From Roseateles depolymerans (GTDB taxonomy: Bacteria; Pseudomonadota; Gammaproteobacteria; Burkholderiales; Burkholderiaceae_C), in assembly GCA_003241055.1 (NCBI GenBank), contig QFOD01000028.1, positions 4,385 to 68,384 of the forward strand: a stretch of 64,000 nt of DNA. Direction: 5' to 3'. Shown here piece by piece: positions 56,475 to 64,000 of this stretch. A program made the translations under genes and the position numbers. The stretch's first letter is position 1. Every line of letters begins with the position of its first letter. The notes under the pieces were generated by a model, which saw only the letters and a program-made list of their open reading frames with translations, was not told the DNA's origin and did not search any database.

Positions 56475-57345
56475 TCAGGCGGCCAGCGCCTTGCGCATCT
56501 TCTTCATCGCCGCGACCTCGATCTGGCGGATGCGTTCGGCCGACACGCCGTATTCGGCCGCAAGCTCATGCAGCGTCATGCCACCGGAGGCGTCGTCATT
56601 CACCTTCAGCCAGCGCTCCTCGACGATGCGACGGCTGCGCGGGTCCAGCACCTCCAGCGCGCGCTGGATGCCGTCGCCGGCCAGTGCGTCGCGCGACCGG
56701 GCCTCGATGACCTGCGTGGGCTCCTGGCTCTCGTCGGCCAGGTAGGCGATCGGTGCGTAGGTCTCGCCGTCGTCGTCGGTCTGGGGTTCCAGCGCGACGT
56801 CGCCGCCCGACATGCGGGTCTCCATCTCCAGCACTTCCTCGCGCTTGACGTTGAGCTCGCGCGCCACGTGGGCGATCTCAGTCTCGGTCAGCGTGCTGCG
56901 GTGCGTGGCGGCATCGTCCTGCTCGGCCTTGAGCGCGTGCTTCATCGAGCGCAGGTTGAAGAACAGCTTGCGCTGGGCCTTGGTCGTCGCGACCTTGACC
57001 ATGCGCCAGTTCTTCAGGATGTACTCGTGGATCTCGCTGGTCCGGGTCGAAGCGCTTGACGGCCTTCATCAGACCGACATTGCCTTCCTGGATCAGGTCA
57101 CCCTGGGGCAGGCCATAGCCCATGTACTGGCGGGAAATGGCGACCACCAGACGCAGGTGCGACAGCACCAGCCGACCGGCGGCTTCCAGATCGCCCTGCT
57201 CGCGCAGGCTCCGGGCTGCCGAGCTTTCTTCCTCGGCCGTCAGCAGCGGCAGACGGTTGACCGCGGAGATGTAGGCATCCAGATTGCCCAGCGACGGGAC
57301 CAGGGCCCAGGGATCGCGGACGGTGAGTGCAGCAGTGGAAGACAT
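56475..57345 (-). pseudogene. rpoH: Heat-shock sigma factor RpoH (sigma-32), broken by a 41-nt out-of-frame deletion
   Basis: The reading frame from 57345 encodes a normal sigma-32 N-terminus (MSSTAALTVRDPWALVP through LIQEGNVGLMKAVKRFDPDQ, last in-frame codon at 57037-57039) and then runs out of frame. The downstream part is intact in another frame, from EIHEYILKNWRMVKVATTKAQR (beginning at 57035) to RIRQIEVAAMKKMRKALAA. In E. coli RpoH the segment GVRLVSFAVHWIKA (14 residues, 42 nt) joins these two; only one base is left here, so 41 nt are missing from region 2.3/2.4, the part that melts and reads the -10. Restoring 41 nt would give 303 aa, the family length. Either the gene is truly inactive or the assembly lost 41 bases. 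Confidence 0.88.
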
Positions 57346-57392
57346 GGTCTTGATTCCTCGCTAGCCACCCTGATACATCGGATGGCGAAGGA

Positions 57393-57422
57393 ATATTAGC
57401 ACTCCGTATTGCCGAGTGCTAA
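57393..57422 (-). promoter_or_regulatory. Probable sigma-70 promoter of rpoH, overlapping CIRCE
   Basis: On the minus strand TTAGCA (57422-57417) and TAATAT (57398-57393) lie 18 bases apart, matching -35 and -10 at 4 of 6 and 4-5 of 6 positions. The start codon is 48 bases further on. Confidence 0.5.
57396..57422. promoter_or_regulatory. Perfect CIRCE operator (HrcA-binding site) upstream of rpoH
   Basis: TTAGCACTC, nine bases, then GAGTGCTAA is the exact CIRCE consensus. HrcA is the repressor that binds it, usually before groESL and dnaK. Here it lies 51 bases before the rpoH ATG and covers the probable promoter, so heat-shock repression by HrcA would control the sigma-32 gene. Confidence 0.92.
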
Positions 57423-57522
57423 AGACCTGGGTTGCACGGGTGAAAAGCTTTGTTCCTGCTGGTGGAACAGTGAGCGGGCGCTGACTTTTGGGGGGGCGGT
57501 TGTCAGGCGTGCAGCCTGCGAT

Positions 57523-58026
57523 TCAGTCCACCAGCCCGAAATCCGGGCTCTTGATCATGCTTTCGATGTCCAGCAGGATGAGCATGCGCTCGCCGAGCTT
57601 GCCCAGGCCCGTGATGTAGCGGGCATCCATGGCCGCCGGCACCTCGGGGCGGGGCTTGATCTCGTCGGGTTGCAGCGCCAGCACGTCGGACACCGAATCC
57701 ACGACGATGCCGACGATGCGGTTGGCCACGTTCAGCACGATGACCACCGTGAACGCGTTGTACTCGGCGTTCTGACCCAGTCGCACCCGCAGGTCCAGGA
57801 TGGGCACGATGACGCCGCGCAGGTTGACGACGCCCTTCACGAAGGCCGGCGCGTTGGCGACCCGTGTCGGAGCCTCGTAGGAGCGGATTTCCTGCACGCG
57901 CAGGATGTCGAGCCCGTACTCCTCCCCGCCGATGCGGAAGGTCAGGAACTGGCGGCCGTCATGGCTGCCGGCCGTGGCTTGCTGGACCGGCGCGCCGGTG
58001 CTTGGAACGAGTTCGGTGGAGCTCAT
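57523..58026 (-). CDS. cheW: CheW chemotaxis coupling protein
   Basis: A 167-aa CheW with the standard blocks: FLTFRIGGEEYGLDILRVQEI, PAFVKGVVNLRGVIVPILDLR, VVDSVSDVLAL and GERMLILLDIESM. It couples a receptor to a CheA kinase. It lies 30 bases after a large hybrid histidine kinase gene rather than in a flagellar chemotaxis operon. Whether it serves that kinase, the nearby receptors or a chemotaxis cluster elsewhere is not known. Confidence 0.92.
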   Translation of the reverse strand: MSSTELVPSTGAPVQQATAGSHDGRQFLTFRIGGEEYGLDILRVQEIRSYEAPTRVANAPAFVKGVVNLRGVIVPILDLRVRLGQNAEYNAFTVVIVLNVANRIVGIVVDSVSDVLALQPDEIKPRPEVPAAMDARYITGLGKLGERMLILLDIESMIKSPDFGLVD

Positions 58027-58055
58027 CGAGCGCGTGCGAGATGGAAAGGATGACC

Positions 58056-61000
58056 TTATTTTGCCCCCGCTCCTGCGTGGCCGGCTGCCAACAATTCGTC
58101 AACCAGGGCCAGCAACGCACGAACATCCAGCGGCTTGGTGAGGTAGTGCGCAACGCCCGCGGCCCGTGCCGCATCGATCTGCTCGGGCTGCGCGTTGGCA
58201 GACACCATGATGACCGGCGGCAGATCGCCGTTTTCAGCGCGGGCCCGGCGCAGGAACTCCAGGCCGTCGCCATCCGGCAGTTGCAGGTCCAGCAGCAGCA
58301 GCGCGGGCGGGTGCAGTTGCAGCGCGCGAAGCCCGGCCTCCATGGTGGGTTCCACCGTCAGGGCCAGGCCCGGCCGTTGGGCCAGCACGCCACGCATCAC
58401 CTCTGCGTTCAGTGCGTTGTCCTCGACATAGAGCAGCTGTTGCGCCGAGGCGATCGGCGGAGCGGCGGGTTCATCGGACACGGGGCTCCGAGGCTGCGCA
58501 AGCGTGGTGGCCGCGGGCAGGCGCAGCACGAAGCAGGCGCCATCGGTCTGAGGTTCGGCATGCAGGCTGCCTCCCATCATCTGGGCCAGCCGCTGGCTGA
58601 TGACCAAGCCGATGCCCGTGCCCGGCAGGCCGCTGACCTCTCGGCCTAGGCGGTTGAATGGCTGGAAGAGCGCGTCGATCTGCGCATCGCTCAGGCCGAT
58701 GCCGCTGTCGCGCACCCGCACCTCCACCCAGCCCCCGCGCTGCTCGGCCAGTACATCCACGCTGCCGCCCGGTCGGTTGTATTTCACCGCGTTGCTCAAC
58801 AGGTTGCTGAGGATCTGCGTGACCCGGGTCGGGTCACCGGTGACGCGTGCAGCGTCGGCCTCCACGCGCTGGCTCAACGTCAGCCCGCGCTCGGCCGCCT
58901 GGGTCTGCACCCAGGCCAGGGCGCGGGCCAGCAGGGGCGGCAGTTCGATCTCGCGGGGCTCCAGCCGCAGCGAGCCGGATTCGATGCGGGAGAGATCCAG
59001 TGTGTCGTTGATCATTTCCAGCAGATGCCAGCCTGCCTGCGCGATCTGCTGAGCGCGACTGCGCTGGGCGGGTGCCAATGGCGCGCTCTCGTCGAGTTCC
59101 ATCAGCTGCGTGAAGCCCAGGATGGCGTTCATCGGCGTGCGCAGCTCATGGCTCATGCGCGACAGGAATTCGTTCTTGGCCTGATTGGCCGCCTCGGCAG
59201 CTTCACGAGCCCGGTTCAGCTCCTCGATGCGCAGCTGATCGGTGATGTCCTCAACCACCGCCACCAGCCGGTGTGGTCTGCCATCCCCGCCGCGCAGCAC
59301 GCTGACGATGGTGCGGGCCTGCACGACGCTGCCGTTGCGTGCGAGGTAGCGCTTATGGCGGCGGTAGAACGGAATCTCGCCACGCAGCAGCCGCAGGCTG
59401 AGGGCCTCGTCCTCGGCCCGATCGTCCGGATGCGTGATGTCCACGGTGCTCAGCCGGTACAGCTCCTCGGCGCTGTAGCCCAGCATGCTGCAGTATTGCG
59501 GATTGACCTCCTTGAAGAGCCCCTGCATGTCGGTGAACACGATGCCGGTGGGGGCCGTCTCGAAGATGCTGCGCAGTCGTTGCTCACTTTGAGCCAGCGC
59601 GCTCTCGCCGCGGGTCCGGTTGGCGATTTCGCGTTCCAGCGCTGCCGTGCGTTCCCGCACCAGGGCCTCGATATGCAGAGTGCGTCCGGAGAGAAGCAGC
59701 AGCAGCGCGCCGACCAGGGCGGTGGCGAGCAGGCCGACGAGTGCGAAGACCCACGAGTGGCTGGTGGCCAGCGGCGTGCCCGGCAGGTCGTAGACCCGCA
59801 TCTCCCAGTGTCGCCCGCCGAAGCTGAGCGCCTGGCTTTTCATCGGCAGCGGGGCATCGGCATCGCGCTGCACGGTTTCACAGCCAGGTGGACCGCCCAG
59901 CCGGCGTGCGCCGTCGTCGCCGTCCAGGTCCACCAGGCAGGTGCCGAGCTGCTCGGGCCAGCGGGCAGCCAGCCGGGCCATCAGCAGGTCAGGGCGTATC
60001 GTCGCGAAGATGGCACGGTCCAGCGGGGGCCGGGTCTTGCCCTTCGCTTCGTCCTGCAGCATCAAATAGAGCACCACGCCTATCGTCGCTTCACGGTCCT
60101 GCGTCAGTTGCAGGCCCGCCGTGGCGGTCGGGCGCCCGCTCTCCATGGCCCGCGTCAGCGCGGCCCGCGAGGGGCCGACCGAGCGGATGTTGACGCCCAG
60201 GGCGCTGACGTTGCGCGACAGCGGCTCGATCAGCCGTATCGCGAGCATGTCCTCGCCGGCTGGTGGGCTGACATCGCCGGCCTGGATGCGGTCACGCGCC
60301 TGGTAGCCCCGCAGGCCTTCGGCGGCGGCGGCGGCGTTGAAGGCGGGCAGATCCTGGCGGGCGACCTTCTTCGCGTAGCCAAGGGCCAGCAGTGCGCTGT
60401 CATCGTCGAGCAGGTCGGCCGTGGCGCGGTCGAACTCATCGCGTGTCGGTTCGGGCTTGACGCGCAGAACGCCGTGCAGACCCTCCAGCGCCAGCACCGG
60501 CTCCTTCAGCGCGGCGGCCAGATCCTGGATGGCGCGATCGGCCAGGCGGTTGAACTCGCTGCGCTGGCGAGCATGTTCCCAGTCCAGCGTCACCGTGACC
60601 CCGATGCCGACGAGCGCAGTGGTGAGCAGCATGGGCACGCCCACGCTGAGTCGCCGTGCGGCCCAGGCAGGGCCCGGCCTGCCGATCAGCGAAAGGGCTA
60701 TCGGCGTGGCGATCAGTACGCCGACGAGATCGCCGATCCACCAGATCAGCCAAACCAGATTCAGCTGCCCGGCATCGATGACTTGCGCCTGCCAGAGCGC
60801 CAGCGTGGCGCAGCTGGGGCTGACCGTGCCGGCCAGTGCCGTGGCGGCAAGAAAGCTCGCAATATGCCGTGGTGTTGTCAGCAGCAGGGGCTGGCCGCAC
60901 CAGGCCTTGAGCAATCCGTGCCCCAGCCAAGCCTGCAGGCCCGCCCCGAGCGCAATGGCTGCCGCGAGCAGCGGTGAGTGCTGCCCGATCTGTGCCAGCG

Positions 61001-61229
61001 TCGTCCATTGCACGGCAAAGGATCCGAGCATCACGGCCGGGACGTAGGCCGGCCCCAGTGTCAGCAGCATCGCCAGCGCCCAGCCGGCGGCCGGGTAGAT
61101 GGGGGCGATTTGGTACGGGGGCAGCACCAGCAGCAGGCCCAGCCGTCCCAGCAGGTAATAGGCTGCGACGATGCCGGCGCTGAGCGCCAGGTATCGGCTC
61201 GCCGACCGGGCCGTCAGGGCCTGCCTCAT
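58056..61229 (-). CDS. Membrane hybrid sensor histidine kinase (MASE1-CHASE-PAS-HisKA-HATPase-REC)
   Basis: A 1057-aa kinase. Residues up to about 200 form a multi-helix MASE1-like membrane domain; a CHASE-like periplasmic domain follows (about 230-430), then a membrane helix near 493-515. One PAS domain (about 547-670) starts RLRSIFETAPTGIVFTD. HisKA carries His694 in SRMSHELRTPMNAILGF; the ATPase has NLLSNAVKYN, RDSGIGLSD and GTGIGLVIS; the receiver has Asp981 in LLLLDLQLPDGDG. The ligand is not known. The start overlaps the stop of the permease gene by 4 bases and cheW follows, so the three may be one transcript. Confidence 0.92.
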   Translation of the reverse strand: MRQALTARSASRYLALSAGIVAAYYLLGRLGLLLVLPPYQIAPIYPAAGWALAMLLTLGPAYVPAVMLGSFAVQWTTLAQIGQHSPLLAAAIALGAGLQAWLGHGLLKAWCGQPLLLTTPRHIASFLAATALAGTVSPSCATLALWQAQVIDAGQLNLVWLIWWIGDLVGVLIATPIALSLIGRPGPAWAARRLSVGVPMLLTTALVGIGVTVTLDWEHARQRSEFNRLADRAIQDLAAALKEPVLALEGLHGVLRVKPEPTRDEFDRATADLLDDDSALLALGYAKKVARQDLPAFNAAAAAEGLRGYQARDRIQAGDVSPPAGEDMLAIRLIEPLSRNVSALGVNIRSVGPSRAALTRAMESGRPTATAGLQLTQDREATIGVVLYLMLQDEAKGKTRPPLDRAIFATIRPDLLMARLAARWPEQLGTCLVDLDGDDGARRLGGPPGCETVQRDADAPLPMKSQALSFGGRHWEMRVYDLPGTPLATSHSWVFALVGLLATALVGALLLLLSGRTLHIEALVRERTAALEREIANRTRGESALAQSEQRLRSIFETAPTGIVFTDMQGLFKEVNPQYCSMLGYSAEELYRLSTVDITHPDDRAEDEALSLRLLRGEIPFYRRHKRYLARNGSVVQARTIVSVLRGGDGRPHRLVAVVEDITDQLRIEELNRAREAAEAANQAKNEFLSRMSHELRTPMNAILGFTQLMELDESAPLAPAQRSRAQQIAQAGWHLLEMINDTLDLSRIESGSLRLEPREIELPPLLARALAWVQTQAAERGLTLSQRVEADAARVTGDPTRVTQILSNLLSNAVKYNRPGGSVDVLAEQRGGWVEVRVRDSGIGLSDAQIDALFQPFNRLGREVSGLPGTGIGLVISQRLAQMMGGSLHAEPQTDGACFVLRLPAATTLAQPRSPVSDEPAAPPIASAQQLLYVEDNALNAEVMRGVLAQRPGLALTVEPTMEAGLRALQLHPPALLLLDLQLPDGDGLEFLRRARAENGDLPPVIMVSANAQPEQIDAARAAGVAHYLTKPLDVRALLALVDELLAAGHAGAGAK

Positions 61230-63787
61230 TCGGCGCGGGCCTCCCGCAGGGTCTGGATCACCGGGCGGCGCAGGACGCCGCGCAGGCTCCACCAGCCGGC
61301 GGACCAGGCCAGCAGTGCGCCGCACGCCGCCGAGATCAGTGGCACCCAGGGCTTGATCTGCCACTCGAACTCGAAGACCAGCCGTGCCAGCAGGGCCGCA
61401 ATCACCAGCGCGACGAGTCCGGCGAGGAAGCCGGCCAGTGCGCCTATGCCCAGGAGCTCGGCCCGCTGAACCTGTGCGAGCAGCCGGGCCGGCGCTCCCA
61501 GCGCCCGCATCAGCCCGAACTCGCGGGTGCGGGCTTCGCGGGTGCTGCCCACGGCCGCCAGCAGCACGATGAGCCCCGTGGCGAGCGTGAACAGGAACAG
61601 CAGCTGCACCGCCTGGATCACCTGATTCAGCACGCCCTGAACCTGGTTGAGCTGGGCGGACACATCGATCACGGTGAGGTTGGGGAACTGCCGGGCCAGT
61701 TGGCGGTCCAGCGGCCCGCTGGACGGATTGCGATAGGCCGCAATCTGCGTTGCGGGTAGTTCGGGGAGGTCGGCGGCTTCGAAGAGTACGAAGAAGTTGA
61801 CCCGCATGGAGGACCAGTCCACCTTGCGCAGGCTCGTGATGCGGCCGCTGGCCGGCTGACCGGCAATGTCGAACAGGAGTTCGTCGCCCAGCTTCAGGCC
61901 GAGCGTCTGGGCCAGCCCTTCTTCCACGCTCAGGCCCATGCCCTGTTTGGCGCTTCCCCAATTGCCCGCGACCACCTGGTTATGCGCGGGGGCCTCGCCG
62001 CTGTGGCTGAGGTTGAATTCACGTTCCACCAGCCGCTGGGCGCGGTCACCGTCGAAGCGTCGCGACTGCACGGCCTCGCCGTTGATGCGGGTGAGGCGGC
62101 CTCGGATCATGGGATACCAGTCGTACTGGGTCACGCCGGCCAGCCGCAGTGCCTGCTGGAAATCCTTGGCCTGATCCGGCTGGATGTTGATGACGAAACG
62201 GTCCGGTGCGTGGGCGGGGGTCGCCTGCCTCCAGCTGTCGATCAGGTCGGTTCGCAACAGCATCAGCAGGGCCAGCGCCAGCAGCCCCACGGCGAGCGAC
62301 GCGACCTGTGTCACCGCAAAGGCCGGGCGAGCCGCCACCTGGCGTGTCGCCAGCAGCAGCCAGCGTGGTGCGCCCCCGCCCGCACTGGCCGGCACCAGCC
62401 GCTTCAACAGCTGTACCGCCAGCCAGGCGAGGCCCGCAAACAGCAGGACGGCGCCGCCGAAGCCGGCCGCCGCGATGGCGCCCAGCGTCGCGTCGCCTGC
62501 CAGACCCAGAAGGATGACGGCGAGGCCGCAGACACCGCCGCCTAGTACGAGCAGGGATGTCGCCTTGGGGGCGCCAAGGTCCCGCCGGATCACCCGCAGC
62601 GGCGGAACGGCGGCGAGTTGCAGTACCGGGGGCAGCCCGAAGCCCAGCAACAAGGACAGCCCCAGCCCCAGCCCCAGCAGCGCCGGCCAGCCGCCCGGAG
62701 CAGGCAGATCGACATTGACGAGCCCACCCAGCAGCGCGACGAACACCTGATGGAGTGCCAGGCCTCCCAGCACGCCGGCTGCACTGGCCAGCAGGCCGGC
62801 CAGCCCGAACTCCAGCCCGTAGGCCCAGGCGATGCGTGATTGCGGCAAACCCAGCACGCGCAGCATGGCGCATGAATCCAGATGGCGCGCTGCGAAATCC
62901 CGCGCCGCAAGCGCCACGGCCACGGCAGCAAGCAACGCCGACAGCATGGCCACGAGGCGCAGGAAGCGGCCCGCGCGGTCCAGCGTCTGACGCATCTCCG
63001 GTCGGCCGGAATCCAGCGACTCGAGTCTGACGCCCCGCAACCCTTGTTGCGAGATGAGACGTTCAGCCTCCCGCATGAAGCGCTCCGCGCCGCCGGCCGA
63101 GCCGCCAGCCGCTGCGGCCAGTGCGACCCGATAGGTCACGCGGCTGGCAGGCTGCACCAGTTGCGTGGCGGGCAGATCGGCTTCGGCCAGCATGACGCGG
63201 GGCGCAAAGTTCAGGAAGCCGGCCCCGCGATCGGGCTCCGTGTCGATGATGCCGCTGATGCGCAGGCTGCTGTCGCCCAGCAGCAAGGGATCGCCGAGCT
63301 TGAGTGCAAGGGCCTCCGCGACGGCCGCGTCGACCCAGACATCGCCGCGGGCGGGCGCCGCGGCCTGATTCGGCAGCGCGCTCTTCAGGCTGACCTTGCC
63401 GCGCAGCGGATAAGCCGCGCCGACGGCCTTGACGGCGACCAGCCGGCTCTCGCCGCCGCGATCCTCGGGTGAACGAGCCATGCTGGGAAAGCTGACGCTG
63501 CGAGCTTGCGTCAGCCCCAGGCGCCGGGCCAGATCCGTCAGCGCAGGGGGCGTCGGTTGATCGCTGGCGACCACCACGTCGCCACCCAGCAGCTGCGCAG
63601 CATCGCGACGCAGGCCGCGATCCAGCCGGTCAGAGAGGAAGGCCACGGCGCACAGAGCGGTCACGGCCAGCGTCACCGCCAGCATCAGCAGCCTCAGTTC
63701 GCCCGCCCGCCAGTCCCGCCAGAACTGGCGCCAGGCAATATGTGGAGCCCGGAGCGGGGACGGTGCGGGGGAAGCTGCGTCTGCCAT
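61226..63787 (-). CDS. FtsX-type ABC transporter permease (YbbP-like)
   Basis: An 853-aa inner-membrane protein with two FtsX domains, as in the YbbA-YbbP family. It begins with a cytoplasmic segment and a membrane helix (LRLLMLAVTLAVTALCAVAFL, near 39-59), has a large periplasmic region, a central group of helices, a second periplasmic region and C-terminal helices. These proteins lack the ATPase, and the partner would normally be encoded next to it, but no ATPase gene lies in the window. The ATG at 63787 gives the family length. It is divergent from the tRNA gene. Confidence 0.88.
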   Translation of the reverse strand: MADAASPAPSPLRAPHIAWRQFWRDWRAGELRLLMLAVTLAVTALCAVAFLSDRLDRGLRRDAAQLLGGDVVVASDQPTPPALTDLARRLGLTQARSVSFPSMARSPEDRGGESRLVAVKAVGAAYPLRGKVSLKSALPNQAAAPARGDVWVDAAVAEALALKLGDPLLLGDSSLRISGIIDTEPDRGAGFLNFAPRVMLAEADLPATQLVQPASRVTYRVALAAAAGGSAGGAERFMREAERLISQQGLRGVRLESLDSGRPEMRQTLDRAGRFLRLVAMLSALLAAVAVALAARDFAARHLDSCAMLRVLGLPQSRIAWAYGLEFGLAGLLASAAGVLGGLALHQVFVALLGGLVNVDLPAPGGWPALLGLGLGLSLLLGFGLPPVLQLAAVPPLRVIRRDLGAPKATSLLVLGGGVCGLAVILLGLAGDATLGAIAAAGFGGAVLLFAGLAWLAVQLLKRLVPASAGGGAPRWLLLATRQVAARPAFAVTQVASLAVGLLALALLMLLRTDLIDSWRQATPAHAPDRFVINIQPDQAKDFQQALRLAGVTQYDWYPMIRGRLTRINGEAVQSRRFDGDRAQRLVEREFNLSHSGEAPAHNQVVAGNWGSAKQGMGLSVEEGLAQTLGLKLGDELLFDIAGQPASGRITSLRKVDWSSMRVNFFVLFEAADLPELPATQIAAYRNPSSGPLDRQLARQFPNLTVIDVSAQLNQVQGVLNQVIQAVQLLFLFTLATGLIVLLAAVGSTREARTREFGLMRALGAPARLLAQVQRAELLGIGALAGFLAGLVALVIAALLARLVFEFEWQIKPWVPLISAACGALLAWSAGWWSLRGVLRRPVIQTLREARAE

Positions 63788-63839
63788 GGTGGCGACTGTA
63801 GCGGCGCGGGGCTCGCGCAATGCCATAATCCACGCCGCT

Positions 63840-63913
63840 GCGGGCGTCGTTCAATGGTAGGACCTGAGCTTCCCAAGCTCATGACGTGGGTTCGATTCCC
63901 ATCGCCCGCTCCA
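63840..63913 (+). tRNA. tRNA-Gly with anticodon CCC
   Basis: A 74-nt cloverleaf: acceptor stem GCGGGCG / CGCCCGC, anticodon arm TGAGC-TTCCCAA-GCTCA with anticodon CCC, T-arm GTGGG-TTCGATT-CCCAT, discriminator T and an encoded CCA at 63911-63913. It reads GGG codons. CATAAT at 63824-63829 may be its -10 element. Confidence 0.96.
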
Positions 63914-64000
63914 CTGCATCATTCTGCGGACTTCCGCAGAAGTCCAAGAGAGTCTGCAAGTCGTTGCCACACAAGGACTTTTCCTCTCTTTGACGTTCTG
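63914..64000. other. Low-GC tail after tRNA-Gly, possible attachment-site edge
   Basis: These 87 bases are about 50% G+C, against about two thirds for the rest of the window. They contain the short inverted pair CTGCGGA/TCCGCAG (63923-63939) and direct repeats of the type AGAAGTCC and GAGAGTCT near it. No gene is visible. An integrated element or a second tRNA may begin just past the edge; the sequence ends before this can be decided. Confidence 0.4.

Noticed and set aside
56475..57002. Reading 56475-57002 as a separate short sigma factor gene
   Set aside because: It is the C-terminal two thirds of RpoH in a shifted frame and lacks a start context. The N-terminal third lies directly upstream.
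1..64000. CRISPR arrays, insertion sequences, prophage or rRNA genes
   Set aside because: I found no regularly spaced direct repeats, transposase, integrase or rRNA signature anywhere in the window.

Overview
The window is a 64 kb stretch of a high-GC (roughly two thirds G+C) betaproteobacterial chromosome, most likely Burkholderiales of the Rubrivivax/Leptothrix/Roseateles/Comamonadaceae kind. The evidence is the gene order (aroQ-accB, rubredoxin-pilGHIJ-chpA, pyrR-pyrB-pyrX, ctaC-ctaD-ctaG-ctaE-surf1-ctaA-ctaB-sco-rpoH), a DUF2970/DUF2909 pair around the oxidase genes, and the family-level appearance of the proteins. It is mainly dense core genome. Genes are packed with ATGA stop/start overlaps, and no intergenic gap exceeds 300 bases. 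I see no insertion sequence, prophage gene, rRNA or CRISPR array.

Layout. 1-6.9 kb (minus strand): the 5' end of accB, aroQ, a TlpA-like thioredoxin, a conserved hypothetical, mtgA, aroE, a TonB-type protein, an RNB exoribonuclease and a YqiA-like esterase. 7-10.2 kb (plus): a secreted 886-aa zinc metalloprotease and a thioesterase. 10.2-14.3 kb (minus): a VOC protein, mpl, hemL and thiD. 14.5-26.5 kb (plus): rubredoxin, then the Chp/Pil chemosensory operon for type IV pili (pilG, pilH, pilI, pilJ and a giant CheA-type kinase), with a diguanylate cyclase and an alpha/beta hydrolase attached. 26.5-33.8 kb: photolyase (minus), then algH, ruvX, pyrR, pyrB, a metal-ligand-less dihydroorotase homologue, plsC and an sdpR/sdpI pair. 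33.8-39 kb: a UvrD-like helicase, a Hyi-like isomerase, DUF4254, a GT9 glycosyltransferase and gpmA. 39.2-42.4 kb: a three-gene cassette of outer-membrane barrel, small PstS-like periplasmic protein and methyl-accepting chemotaxis protein. 42.5-47 kb: rhodanese, grxC, secB, gpsA, trmL, comF and a BioC-like protein. 47.2-56.2 kb: the complete aa3-type cytochrome c oxidase locus with its copper and haem A assembly genes. 56.4-63.8 kb (minus): rpoH, cheW, a large MASE1/PAS hybrid histidine kinase and an FtsX-type permease. A tRNA-Gly(CCC) gene closes the window, followed by 87 bases of about 50% G+C.

The most notable observations are these. rpoH (sigma-32) is broken by an apparent 41-nt out-of-frame deletion in region 2, although the rest of the protein is intact. 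A perfect CIRCE element (TTAGCACTC-N9-GAGTGCTAA) lies just upstream of it. The second gene of the pyr operon has lost the dihydroorotase zinc ligands and is probably a non-catalytic ATCase partner. A perfect inverted repeat abuts the sdpR start codon. The barrel/PstS-like/MCP cassette looks like a self-contained sensing system whose ligand I cannot name. A second SCO-like CxxxC protein sits between surf1 and ctaA. The sequence after the tRNA-Gly gene resembles the edge of an integrated element.
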